From contig NZ_SZYH01000001.1 in assembly GCF_005298175.1 (NCBI RefSeq), positions 1,612,001-1,676,000 of the forward strand: a DNA stretch of 64,000 nt, read 5' to 3'. A model generated the notes under the pieces. That model was not told the origin of the DNA. It ran no database searches and was given only the letters and a program-made list of their open reading frames with translations. Within the stretch, counting starts at the first letter, position 1; each line of letters begins with the position of its first letter. The stretch is from Marinobacter panjinensis (GTDB lineage: Bacteria > Pseudomonadota > Gammaproteobacteria > Pseudomonadales > Oleiphilaceae). Shown in pieces: positions 26,861 to 35,162 of this stretch. The position numbers and the translations under genes were made by a program.

Positions 26861-27205
26861 TCAGCCACAGCACTTCTTGAATTTAAGGCCACTGCCGCAG
26901 GTGCAAGGGTCGTTGCGGGAAGGTGCTTTCGCCGCGGTGACGGTCGCCCCTTTGTTCTGAAGTGCAGTCAGTTCGGTGATGGATTCAACCGCACCCTCAC
27001 TGGTATCAACCGCAATGTTGGCATGCAGCCTGGCCTCCGCCACCTGGGCTTCGATCTCCTGCTTGCGCGCCTCACTGGTTACCACCAGCGTTAACGGGAA
27101 CTTCTTGCTGCCACTTTTTTGACTGGCATTGGTCTGGAAGCCGCCGTAAGCAGTGTGGTGTTGGCGCGCGTCCTGCCGGCCTTTGAAGAAAAATTTGTCT
27201 GACAT
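26861..27205 (-). CDS. SEC-C motif (SWIM/SEC-C) metal-binding protein
   Basis: This 114-residue protein ends in the zinc-binding SEC-C motif Cys-x-Cys-Gly-Ser-Gly followed by Lys-Lys-Cys-Cys. The N-terminal part opens with Ser-Asp-Lys-Phe-Phe-Phe-Lys-Gly-Arg and resembles the PBPRA1643 family of small SEC-C proteins. The motif is known from the SecA C-terminus, where it helps bind SecB and ribosomes. Here the partner is unknown. The ATG at 27205 begins at the conserved Met-Ser-Asp-Lys; the frame is open further upstream without family features. The DUF3010 gene follows and probably shares the transcript. Confidence 0.82.
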   Translation of the reverse strand: MSDKFFFKGRQDARQHHTAYGGFQTNASQKSGSKKFPLTLVVTSEARKQEIEAQVAEARLHANIAVDTSEGAVESITELTALQNKGATVTAAKAPSRNDPCTCGSGLKFKKCCG

Positions 27206-27377
27206 GCTGTGATCCTGATAAATAAAAGAGTTCCCGGGCGCTTCAAGAAACACTCGCTACGGCTGGGCGAAGACGTTGTAGCACGCTTCCGGGATCGGTT
27301 ATATAGGCACAAGTGGAAATTCAATGAGGAGGCTTGTGTATACTGGCCATACGATTGAAGACGAAGCGTAAAGTCCG

Positions 27378-27836
27378 ATGAGAAAATCAATTCGATACAC
27401 CCTGGCGAGTGTCTTGACCCTCTTTATTCTGGGGGTTGGCTACCTTTGGCTGACTTTTGCCAGCCCCTACGGCTATAACCCGACCGGAGAGTTGCCCACC
27501 ATAGACGACGATGCCACCTATTCGGTATTCGTATACGGCACTCTCACGAAGCCATGGGTGCGCTGGTTGGTGACAGGCCGCGCCGGGGATAGTGAACCCG
27601 CAAAGCTACCCGGCTTCCGTAAGCAAGAGCTGGACATCAAACCCGTTGCGGGCGCGGTCACCGAAGGCGAAGTTGTCACAGTGAATGCCGATGAACTCAG
27701 AGCTCTGGATCGCTACGAACGGTTGGGTGTGCGCTATGAGCGGGTGGAAATGACGCTGAAGGATGGTGAATCAGCCTGGGTGTACCGGCTGATGGATCCC
27801 CTCGTGCTGGAGCTTACAGACGAGATTTCCGATTAA
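27378..27836 (+). CDS. Membrane-anchored gamma-glutamylcyclotransferase-like (AIG2/GGCT) protein
   Basis: This 152-residue protein has one N-terminal transmembrane helix (about 8-27), so the enzyme domain should face the periplasm. The domain has the GGCT signature Val-Phe-Val-Tyr-Gly-Thr-Leu (about residues 50-56) and the conserved acidic segment Leu-Asp-Arg-Tyr-Glu near 112. GGCT-like enzymes release 5-oxoproline from gamma-glutamyl compounds. Many bacterial members have unknown substrates. The membrane anchor is unusual for the family. It is followed 51 bases later by the Lon-like gene. Confidence 0.8.
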   Translation: MRKSIRYTLASVLTLFILGVGYLWLTFASPYGYNPTGELPTIDDDATYSVFVYGTLTKPWVRWLVTGRAGDSEPAKLPGFRKQELDIKPVAGAVTEGEVVTVNADELRALDRYERLGVRYERVEMTLKDGESAWVYRLMDPLVLELTDEISD

Positions 27837-27887
27837 CCCAGAACACCGCTGGCCATACGCTGCCAGTCACTCCTCAGGAGGACCTTG

Positions 27888-30290
27888 ATGACATTACCCA
27901 CCCCCCTGACCCCGGAACAGGTCTATCACCGCTGCCCACTCGACCAACTGGATTTCGATACCACCGAGTCATTGGAAGACCTGGAGCTGCCTTATGGCCA
28001 GGAGCGGGTGCTGCGTGCCCTTGAGTTCGGGGCCAGCATGAAAGCCGACGGATTCAACCTGTTTGTCCTGGGGCCCTCCGGTGCTGGCAAGCACGAGTTG
28101 GTCGAGCGCTTCCTTGGCAAACATGCCGAGCGCCAACCTGTGCCTGCGGATTGGTGCCACGTTCACAACTTCGAATTCCCGGACCGGCCCAGGGCCATAC
28201 GTCTGGCAGCCGGCGAAGGGCGGCAATTCAAGAAGGATATGAATGACCTTTCCGGGGAACTGCGCACAGCAATTCCGGCGGCCTTCGAAAGCGAGGAGTA
28301 CCAGGCGCGTCTGCAGGAGCTGCAGGAGGAAATGACAAAGCGCCAGCACCAGGGTTTGTTTGAAATCCAGGAAGAGGCCAACGCCAATAACATTGCCATG
28401 ATAACCACGCCTGCGGGCTTCACCTTTGCACCGATGCGCAATGGCGAGGTGATTGATCCAGAGGACTATAAAAAGTTCTCTGATGAAGAAAAAGAGCTCA
28501 TTGAGTCCAAAGTAGAAGAACTCCAGAAAAAACTGCAGCAGAACATTCAACAGGTCCCCCGTCTGCGGAAGGAGGTCCGGGAGCGGGTTCATGCGCTGAA
28601 TGAAGAGATGGTTCAGCTCACGCTCGGTGGCCCGATTGGAGAGCTTCGCGAAAAATGGCGGCATCTTCCCGCCGTTGTCGATTACCTGGATGCCATACGC
28701 GAGGACGTGGTGGAGCATGCAGAAGCGTTCCAGGACACCGAAAACGGTCCACCCACTGGTCTTCTGGGGCGGTACAAAGTCAATTTGCTGGTGGATAATG
28801 CGCAAACAACAGGGGCGCCCGTCATTTATGAGGACCTGCCGAATCATCAGCATCTGGCGGGCCAGATTGAGCACCGGGCCCGTCAGGGCACCCTGTACAC
28901 CGATTTCACCCTGATAAAGGGCGGTGCGGTTCACAGGGCCAACGGCGGCTACCTGATCATTGATGCCCGTCGCATACTGAGCCAGCCAATGGCATGGGAG
29001 AGCCTGAAGCGCATTCTGTTCTCCAGCGAGATTCGGATCGAATCCCTGGAGCGCCTGTATGGATTGGCGAGCACCATAAGCCTGCAGCCAGAGCCCATTC
29101 CGGTATCGGTCAAAGTCGTGTTGCTCGGCGACCGCCTGCTCTACTACCTGCTGTCCCACTACGACCCCGATTTCCTGGACCTGTTTAAAGTAGAGGCCGA
29201 CTTTGAGGACGACCTCAAACGGGACGATGACAGCTATGGGCTCTATGCCCGCATGATTGCCACCATGGCGCGGAAGCTGAAATGCCGGCCGCTCGGCAGG
29301 GACGCGGTGGCAAGACTGATCGAACAGGCAAGCCGGCTGGCGTCGGATCAGCGCAAGCTAACGGCGCACGACCGGGTGCTGCAGGATCTCGTCAGCGAGG
29401 CTGACCATTGGGCCGATCAGGCAGGCACGGCCATTATTGAGGCGAATCATATCCAACAGGCGATCGATGAGCGGGAATTCCGCGCCAGCCGGATTCGCGA
29501 TCGGAGCCGTGAGCAGATTGCCCGCGGTATCGTAATGATTGCGACTGAGGGTGAGACCGTGGGCCAGGTGAACGGGCTGTCGGTACTCAAACTCGGAGCT
29601 TCCATGTTTGGTCAGCCAAGCCGGATCACCGCCACCGCCCGACCGGGACGGGCACAGGTCGTGGATATTGAACGGGAAGCCAAACTGGGCGGCCCGATTC
29701 ACAGCAAGGCCGTGATGATTCTCTCCCGCTTTCTGGCCAGCCGGTATGCGGGTGATGGCGAGCTGTCCCTGTCGGCAAGTCTGGCTTTCGAGCAGTCTTA
29801 TGGAGGCGTGGAAGGCGATTCTGCTTCCGTCGCAGAAACCTGTGTTCTGCTGTCGGCCATCAGCCGCCTACCGTTACGCCAGAGCTTTGCCGTCACCGGT
29901 TCGATGAACCAGCATGGCGAGGTTCAGGCGGTGGGCGGTGTTAATGAAAAAATTGAGGGCTTCTTTGATGTCTGTCGTGAGTCCGGGAAGGTTCACGGAC
30001 AGGGTGTCATTTTACCGGCCAGCAATGTCGAACACCTGATGCTCAACTCAGACGTTCGCAAGGCCATTGCCGATGGTGATTTCAGTATCTACCCGGTAAC
30101 GCATATCAATCAGGCGATTGAACTGTTAACCGGCATGGAAGCCGGCGAACCAGACGGGAACGGTGAGTTCCCCGAGGCGTCCTTCAATCAGGCAGTCGCC
30201 AATCGCCTGTTCCGGTTTGCCGAAATCAGCAAGAAGCAGGATAACGGCGAAGAACGCGGTGACAGCAATGGAGGCGCCAGTCGTGATTAA
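27888..30290 (+). CDS. Lon-like ATP-dependent serine protease (AsrA/LonH-type)
   Basis: This is an 800-residue AAA+ protease. The P-loop Gly-Pro-Ser-Gly-Ala-Gly-Lys lies at about residues 62-68, followed by a coiled-coil insertion (about 125-240), the rest of the AAA+ core, and a C-terminal Lon proteolytic domain. The protease Ser-Lys dyad is visible: the motif EGDSAS at 642-647 and Lys688 in Gly-Gly-Val-Asn-Glu-Lys. There is no LonA-type N-terminal substrate domain. Pseudomonas AsrA and E. coli YcbZ are the known relatives, linked to stress. CAGGAGGA precedes the ATG, and a TTG one codon upstream is an alternative. Its end overlaps the start of the next gene. Confidence 0.9.
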   Translation: MTLPTPLTPEQVYHRCPLDQLDFDTTESLEDLELPYGQERVLRALEFGASMKADGFNLFVLGPSGAGKHELVERFLGKHAERQPVPADWCHVHNFEFPDRPRAIRLAAGEGRQFKKDMNDLSGELRTAIPAAFESEEYQARLQELQEEMTKRQHQGLFEIQEEANANNIAMITTPAGFTFAPMRNGEVIDPEDYKKFSDEEKELIESKVEELQKKLQQNIQQVPRLRKEVRERVHALNEEMVQLTLGGPIGELREKWRHLPAVVDYLDAIREDVVEHAEAFQDTENGPPTGLLGRYKVNLLVDNAQTTGAPVIYEDLPNHQHLAGQIEHRARQGTLYTDFTLIKGGAVHRANGGYLIIDARRILSQPMAWESLKRILFSSEIRIESLERLYGLASTISLQPEPIPVSVKVVLLGDRLLYYLLSHYDPDFLDLFKVEADFEDDLKRDDDSYGLYARMIATMARKLKCRPLGRDAVARLIEQASRLASDQRKLTAHDRVLQDLVSEADHWADQAGTAIIEANHIQQAIDEREFRASRIRDRSREQIARGIVMIATEGETVGQVNGLSVLKLGASMFGQPSRITATARPGRAQVVDIEREAKLGGPIHSKAVMILSRFLASRYAGDGELSLSASLAFEQSYGGVEGDSASVAETCVLLSAISRLPLRQSFAVTGSMNQHGEVQAVGGVNEKIEGFFDVCRESGKVHGQGVILPASNVEHLMLNSDVRKAIADGDFSIYPVTHINQAIELLTGMEAGEPDGNGEFPEASFNQAVANRLFRFAEISKKQDNGEERGDSNGGASRD

Positions 30291-31146
30291 TACTTTACAG
30301 CTCAACGAGCAGGCGCCTGCGCGCGGGCGTGTTCTGGTGCTTATCGACGGGTCACGGATGAGTTATGCGGCTCTCGAGGCCGCGGCTGACATTGCCGGCA
30401 AACGGGGTGCCGACATCCTGGGTGTGTTTGTTGAGGAGTTAAACCTGGTACGCAGCGCCGGATACGGTTTTTCCCGGGAGGTTGGCTCGGTTTCAGGGAT
30501 CAGCCGGCCATTCGACCCCGGCATTCTGGAACAGCGCATGCGACGGCTGGCGGATCATGCCCGTGCCGCACTTGCCGGCGCAGTAAAGCAACGCGGGGGC
30601 AAAGCGGCGCTCAGTATTGCTCGCGGCCGTGTGATTGATGAGGTACTGGCAATCGCCGGCCCGGATGATCTCCTTGTGCTCGGCCGTACCGGTTGGTCTT
30701 CCCCGGCTGGTGCCAGGCTGGGCTCCACCGCACGGGGGCTGATTCGGCAGTCACCGGGGCAAGTGTTGCTGTGGTGCGAACAGAAACTTCCCTACCAGAA
30801 CCGGGTAGTTGTTTTCCTGAATGATCATGATGAGGCAAATCATCGGGCCACATTGGCGGCAGCCGAAATCTCCCGGAATTCCCACCTGCCGGTGACGATC
30901 ATTCTGGGCGCTGACCACGAGCCTTCCGCCGACCGGCTCGACGCTATCCGGCATGATCTTGATGTGCTCGGGGCCGGCACCCGATTGCGGGTTATATCTG
31001 ATACCAATCCGCTAACCGTAGCCCGGGTGCTTCGGGAGGAGCGCGCCTCGCAACTGGTCGTCAGCCGGGGATGTGCGCTCTTCAACGAACCCGGCGCAGA
31101 ACAGCTGCTGGCAGCGTCGAGCCTCCCGGTTACCGTAACACCCTGA
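30283..31146 (+). CDS. Universal stress protein-like protein (tandem USP fold)
   Basis: The product has about 287 residues from a GTG with GGAGG nine bases upstream, overlapping the stop of the Lon-like gene by 8 bases. An ATG at 30268 is the alternative. The N-terminal half has a USP-type strand Val-Leu-Val-Leu-Ile-Asp-Gly-Ser and an Asp-Leu-Leu-Val-Leu-Gly-Arg-Thr-Gly segment near residue 125. A second, weaker USP-like half follows. USP proteins bind ATP or act as stress modulators of unknown mechanism. Coupling to a stress protease suggests a shared condition of expression. Confidence 0.75.
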   Translation: MINTLQLNEQAPARGRVLVLIDGSRMSYAALEAAADIAGKRGADILGVFVEELNLVRSAGYGFSREVGSVSGISRPFDPGILEQRMRRLADHARAALAGAVKQRGGKAALSIARGRVIDEVLAIAGPDDLLVLGRTGWSSPAGARLGSTARGLIRQSPGQVLLWCEQKLPYQNRVVVFLNDHDEANHRATLAAAEISRNSHLPVTIILGADHEPSADRLDAIRHDLDVLGAGTRLRVISDTNPLTVARVLREERASQLVVSRGCALFNEPGAEQLLAASSLPVTVTP

Positions 31147-31162
31147 CAGGTAAGGGCTGTAT

Positions 31163-32242
31163 ATGATGTTTGGAATCGCCTGGTTCGCAATGATGTGGTT
31201 TGGGCTGATCATGGTGGCGCTGATTGCTGCCGTAGTGATCGTACGGCGCCGACATCACGATGCCGGAGACGCCACCGAAGCACCCACCCGAGAGCAACAG
31301 AGTGAGGCTCGCCAACAGGTGCTTGAAAGCGTCAAGGGTATGCATGCCGCCGCAGAAGGTCTCCGTGGCCGCGCCCGAGTGAAGGCGTTGCGAGATTATA
31401 TGGACAGCATGAGCTATGGTCTGCAACTGGTCTCTGAAATTCGCTCCCCTGCCAGCGGCTCCCCCAGGGGAGAATGGGTAATTGCGCCGGGGGCAAGACC
31501 CGAGCGTCGTATTCTCTACATTCACGGCGGCTCCTGGATCGCCGGCAGCCCCAAAAGCCATCGCGCCATCACTGACCGGCTGTCGCGGCTGGCCCACGCC
31601 TGTGTTTTTGCTGTCGACTACCGGTTAATGCCTGAAAACCGCTATCTGGACGGCATCATCGACTGTCGGCAGGCTTATCGCTGGATACTGGACAACGGCC
31701 CGGACGGAAAGGCTCCGGCGGATTTCGTGGTGGTTTCGGGAGACTCCGCTGGTGGCAGCAACACGTTGGGGCTTATCGCCTGGATACGGGATCAGGGCCT
31801 GCAACCACCGAACGCGGCGATTGCATTGTCACCCTCCACCGAACTTATGCTGACCTCTCTGGGCAGCCGTGCCAACCTGAAAACCGATGTCATGCTGGGG
31901 CCAACCGTTAAAAAATTGTCCCGGGTACCGCTGCCGCTGTTGTGGTGGGGAACCGTTCTGGGCATGCGGGTATTGCCCACCAGCCCGATAGCATCGCCCC
32001 TGCGCGGGAAGCTACACGGTCTGCCACCAACGCTGATTCACGTCAGCGAATCGGAAATGCTGCTGGAAAACGCCCAGCGGTACGTCGAAAAAGCGCGGGC
32101 CGCCGGTTCACCGGTGGAAGTGAAAACCTGGCCTGACATGGTTCATGTGTGGCATCTGTTTACGCCGCTGTTACCCGAGGCCGAAGAGGCTTTCGAGCAT
32201 ATCGGGGAGTTTCTGTCACGGGTTGAAGCGGGTTCACCGTAA
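31163..32242 (+). CDS. Membrane-anchored alpha/beta hydrolase (HSL-family esterase)
   Basis: This 359-residue esterase/lipase of the hormone-sensitive-lipase group has an N-terminal transmembrane helix (about 4-27). The oxyanion-hole motif His-Gly-Gly-Ser-Trp lies near residues 118-122, and the nucleophile motif Gly-Asp-Ser-Ala-Gly-Gly near 193-198. Asp and His late in the chain (Asp-Met-Val-His-Val-Trp-His) complete the triad. It follows the USP-like gene by 16 bases and may be the third member of that transcript. The ester substrate is unknown. Confidence 0.87.
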   Translation: MMFGIAWFAMMWFGLIMVALIAAVVIVRRRHHDAGDATEAPTREQQSEARQQVLESVKGMHAAAEGLRGRARVKALRDYMDSMSYGLQLVSEIRSPASGSPRGEWVIAPGARPERRILYIHGGSWIAGSPKSHRAITDRLSRLAHACVFAVDYRLMPENRYLDGIIDCRQAYRWILDNGPDGKAPADFVVVSGDSAGGSNTLGLIAWIRDQGLQPPNAAIALSPSTELMLTSLGSRANLKTDVMLGPTVKKLSRVPLPLLWWGTVLGMRVLPTSPIASPLRGKLHGLPPTLIHVSESEMLLENAQRYVEKARAAGSPVEVKTWPDMVHVWHLFTPLLPEAEEAFEHIGEFLSRVEAGSP

Positions 32243-32267
32243 AGGCAAAAGCGGAGCCTCAAAGCCA

Positions 32268-32906
32268 TTACAGCCCTGCCAATGCCTCAGGCACCGGCGT
32301 GTCACCGGACACCACATCAAAAACGCGGTTTGTCGTATTTTCCGAATCCAGCACCGCCAGCAGCACGCGGGCAACATCCTGCCGTGGAATCTTACCGAAA
32401 TCCTCCAGCCGCGCACTCACCGCAACCTTACCTGTACCGTCATCGTTAGTCAGCTGGCCGGGACGAACAATGGTGTAATTCAGGCCGCTGTTCTTCAGGT
32501 GCTCATCGGCGTTGTGTTTGGCCCAAAGGTAATGCCGGAGTTTTTCCGGCCCCTTTTCCGGCTCTTCAGCACGCATACTGCTCACCATGATAAAACGCTT
32601 GATACCCATGGCCCTGGCGGTATCCACCAGCCGGATAGCACCGTCCTGATCCACATCGATGGTTTTATCGGGCCCGGTATGAGGGCCAGAGCCCGCGGTA
32701 AAAATGACCGCATCGCAGCCTTTCATGGCTTCGCTACAGTCGTGTTCCAGATCGCCCATTACGGTTTCCGTAGCGCCCAGTTGCTGCAATTCCGGGCCCT
32801 GATCCTGGTGCCGGATCAGGGCCCTCGCCTCGTGATCGCTGTCTGCCATTTCCCGCAATAGGTGTTGCCCGATTTGCCCGTTGGCGCCTGCTATGAACAC
32901 ATGCAT
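32268..32906 (-). CDS. NAD(P)-binding SDR-like protein (NmrA/YwnB type)
   Basis: This 212-residue atypical short-chain dehydrogenase has the N-terminal nucleotide loop Gly-Ala-Asn-Gly-Gln-Ile-Gly (about residues 7-13). A Val-Ser-Ser-Met strand end occurs where classical SDRs have the catalytic Ser. The Tyr-x-x-x-Lys pair reads Tyr-Leu-Trp-Ala-Lys near 120, so catalysis is possible. Family members reduce flavins or biliverdin or act as redox sensors. An AGGAGAT site precedes the ATG at 32906; the longer open frame lacks support. It converges on the esterase gene. Confidence 0.82.
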   Translation of the reverse strand: MHVFIAGANGQIGQHLLREMADSDHEARALIRHQDQGPELQQLGATETVMGDLEHDCSEAMKGCDAVIFTAGSGPHTGPDKTIDVDQDGAIRLVDTARAMGIKRFIMVSSMRAEEPEKGPEKLRHYLWAKHNADEHLKNSGLNYTIVRPGQLTNDDGTGKVAVSARLEDFGKIPRQDVARVLLAVLDSENTTNRVFDVVSGDTPVPEALAGL

Positions 32907-33038
32907 GGCGGATCTCCTGGTTAGCTGTTTGGCGTGAATATCTTCTATAGCTGAGTGCACTGCACGCACAATTCAAGGCACCGGACACACTTGGCGGGCA
33001 TCAGATGGGCCGTTGCGGATCTGTCCAGGTTTGTCACG

Positions 33039-34184
33039 TCATTTGGCTGCCAGCTTCGGGTAAAGGGGCTCGACGATCGACTTCAGCCCTTTGGCATCGT
33101 CAATAAACAGCTGCAGATGGGGGAACGGAATCTCAATGCCTGCAGCGTCCAGGGCCTCTTTCATCTGCTCCAGAATGTCCGCCATTATTCGGGGCTGCAC
33201 ATCCAGGTTGTCCGGGGTAATCCAGACTTTCACTTCCAGATTCATCGAGGAGTCGCCCAGGCTCTTAAGCAACACCCGGGGCTCCATACCGGCTGCCTGC
33301 AATACCTCCGGATGCCCAAGCAAAACCGGCATAAGCACTTCTCTGGCCGCCTTCGCAGATTCTTTGTAGGCAATGCCCACTGGAATATTGAGCCGGGTTG
33401 CGCCCTCGGCACTGTAATTAATGATATCCGACGACGCCACGCTGTCATTTGGAATCATTGCGAAAATATTATCTCGGGTGCGCAGCCAGGTGGTGCGCAG
33501 GGCGATCTTGACCACCTTGCCATCCTGGCCGTTAATGGTCACCCAGTCACCGATACGGAAGGGGCGTTCAATCAGCAGGGTAATACCGGCAATGAAGTTG
33601 GACAGGGTAGATTGCGCCGCAAAGCCAACCGCAATACCGACGATGCCCAGGCCTGCAATTATCGAAAGCACATCAAATCCGAACTGGGCCAGTACCGTCA
33701 CCAGAGCCAATGTTCCGGCCAATACTGAAAACAGGTTTTCGACCAGCTGCCGGATAGACGGATCCAGCCGGTAGCGAGTCACTCCCTCCTTCATCAGCCG
33801 CCCGACAATCATCCAGGCTACAAAAAATCCCAGGACCATCAAACCCGCCCGGGCCATGGCCTTGAGGAACTCAGGCGAAGCCCCAAACTGAGCCAGGATC
33901 ACCAGCAATGCACCCAGCCCGGCAAGATAACGGGCACCGCTCCGCACCTGTGAGAAAAACGGTTGTTGGGCCCGCTGCTTACCAATCACCAGCCGGATGG
34001 TGCCTGTCAGTAACAGATAAGCCCCGATAAATAGTGCAAGGTAGAGAATGGAAATCACCAGCTGGCTTAACAACTGAGCCGCAAACTCTCCCCATTCCGC
34101 ATCCTCGCCGGTCACGGCCAGAAGAGCTTCACCAAGGTTTTGCCTCAGCTGTTCAGCCACAGCCGCAGCGAATGATTCAGCCAT
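33039..34184 (-). CDS. MscS family mechanosensitive channel
   Basis: This inner-membrane channel of about 381 residues is expected to open under membrane tension and release solutes. There are about four or five transmembrane helices. The pore-lining TM3 is Gly/Ala-rich with a Gly-Ile-Ala-Val-Gly-Phe-Ala-Ala-Gln-Ser stretch near residue 200. The MscS beta domain follows, with a Pro-Phe-Arg-Ile-Gly-Asp-Trp-Val segment, and then the alpha/beta C-terminal domain. The N-terminal region before the core is longer than in E. coli MscS. The frame is open to 34211 with a GTG; neither start has a strong ribosome site. Confidence 0.88.
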   Translation of the reverse strand: MAESFAAAVAEQLRQNLGEALLAVTGEDAEWGEFAAQLLSQLVISILYLALFIGAYLLLTGTIRLVIGKQRAQQPFFSQVRSGARYLAGLGALLVILAQFGASPEFLKAMARAGLMVLGFFVAWMIVGRLMKEGVTRYRLDPSIRQLVENLFSVLAGTLALVTVLAQFGFDVLSIIAGLGIVGIAVGFAAQSTLSNFIAGITLLIERPFRIGDWVTINGQDGKVVKIALRTTWLRTRDNIFAMIPNDSVASSDIINYSAEGATRLNIPVGIAYKESAKAAREVLMPVLLGHPEVLQAAGMEPRVLLKSLGDSSMNLEVKVWITPDNLDVQPRIMADILEQMKEALDAAGIEIPFPHLQLFIDDAKGLKSIVEPLYPKLAAK

Positions 34185-34257
34185 AGGCTCATTACTCGGT
34201 TTGAATGTCACTCAAATCATGAATCGGGTAAAGATTCACAATCTCCCGGTTCTCGGC

Positions 34258-34875
34258 TCAATCATCCGCTGTCTTGAACCAACTATAAACCCTCATCGGG
34301 GGAATATTCCGTAGTTCCAGCCGGCAGCTGGCAGGCGCCCCCATAATCGGGTCAGTTATCCAGGCTACATCCCGGCAGAACTGGTAAGCAATGAAACGTC
34401 CGCCTTCGGCCAGGTTGTCCTTCACTGCCTGCGCCACCCTGGTAGCAACGCCTTCCGGCATTTTCGAGAAGGGAATACCGGAGATGACCACATCCGGTTG
34501 CCCCATATCATGCAACGCCAGAATATCTGCAATATCTTCGGCGCTACCCAGGTGGTTGGTGAAACGCGGGTCTGTGATCTCGCCAAGCAGTTCATGGAAG
34601 TACGGGCTTAACTCAATGGAAAGCAGCTTCGCATCCTGACCAAGGTGCCGCAGAAACGTTCGTGTGGTGCCACCAGTACCGGGCCCCAGCTCTATTACCC
34701 GCCTGGCGGCAGACAGATTCGACGCCTCGACGATGCGTTGCTCCAGGAATCGTGAACTGGGAATAACAGAGCCCACCTGACGCGGCTCCCGCAAGAACCC
34801 AAGCAGGAAAGCCGCTGGGCTTGTTCTTCGGTTTGAGTGGTACTTCGGGCTGCCACTTTCCTCACTCTCTGCCAT
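34258..34875 (-). CDS. SAM-dependent methyltransferase (phospholipid N-methyltransferase-like)
   Basis: This is a 205-residue class I methyltransferase. The SAM-binding motif I is Glu-Leu-Gly-Pro-Gly-Thr-Gly (about residues 62-68). An Arg-Gln-Val-Gly-Ser-Val-Ile-Pro-Ser-Ser segment just before it is typical of PmtA-like enzymes, which methylate phosphatidylethanolamine. A related reading is an rRNA adenine dimethyltransferase-like protein, but the N-terminal segment favours PmtA. No phosphatidylcholine pathway partner is in the window. It lies 46 bases from the MscS start on the same strand. Confidence 0.78.
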   Translation of the reverse strand: MAESEESGSPKYHSNRRTSPAAFLLGFLREPRQVGSVIPSSRFLEQRIVEASNLSAARRVIELGPGTGGTTRTFLRHLGQDAKLLSIELSPYFHELLGEITDPRFTNHLGSAEDIADILALHDMGQPDVVISGIPFSKMPEGVATRVAQAVKDNLAEGGRFIAYQFCRDVAWITDPIMGAPASCRLELRNIPPMRVYSWFKTADD

Positions 34876-34897
34876 AGCATTCTTTCAACCTGGCCAC

Positions 34898-35023
34898 ATG
34901 GATTGTTCATCGATTATAGCAGTGAGATCTGGAAACAGCGGTCAAACTGCCCGGGCTGATAACCATTACATCACCAACGGTATGTACGGCATGATCCTGG
35001 TGAATGAGAGTTCAGGGCACTAA
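34898..35023 (+). pseudogene. 3' remnant of a copper nitrite reductase (nirK/aniA-like) gene
   Basis: In one frame this stretch encodes a short tail ending His-Tyr-Ile-Thr-Asn-Gly-Met-Tyr-Gly-Met-Ile-Leu-Val-Asn-Glu, then a stop at 35021-35023. NirK/AniA enzymes end their second cupredoxin domain with a very similar His-x-Ala-Asn-Gly-Met-Tyr-Gly-Leu-Ile-Leu-Val-Glu segment carrying a type 1 copper ligand region. Only about 20 residues before the stop resemble the family; upstream the frame has no similarity I can see. A terminator follows 50 bases later. I infer a decayed gene end. A free-standing 41-residue peptide is the alternative. Confidence 0.45.
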
Positions 35024-35072
35024 CCACCGATACTCAGGGGAATTGAGCCCCGATAATTGAAACAGTAAAAAC

Positions 35073-35100
35073 AGACACCCCGGTTCAAGTCGGGGTGTCT
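35073..35100. terminator. Rho-independent terminator hairpin
   Basis: There is a perfect ten-pair stem (35073-35082 with 35091-35100) and an eight-base loop. On the plus strand only a short T-rich stretch follows. On the minus strand GTTTTTAC follows, a better U-tract. No intact gene ends just before it, so it may be the old terminator of the nirK-like remnant. Confidence 0.75.
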
Positions 35101-35162
35101 TGCATTTGCGGGCCTATTTGGTAAACAAGCCTGAATACCTCTGATGATTGAGGGACCGTATT

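Noticed and set aside
27969..29159. 396-codon open frame on the minus strand
   Set aside because: It is a shadow of the Lon-like protease gene on the other strand; the protease has all catalytic motifs.
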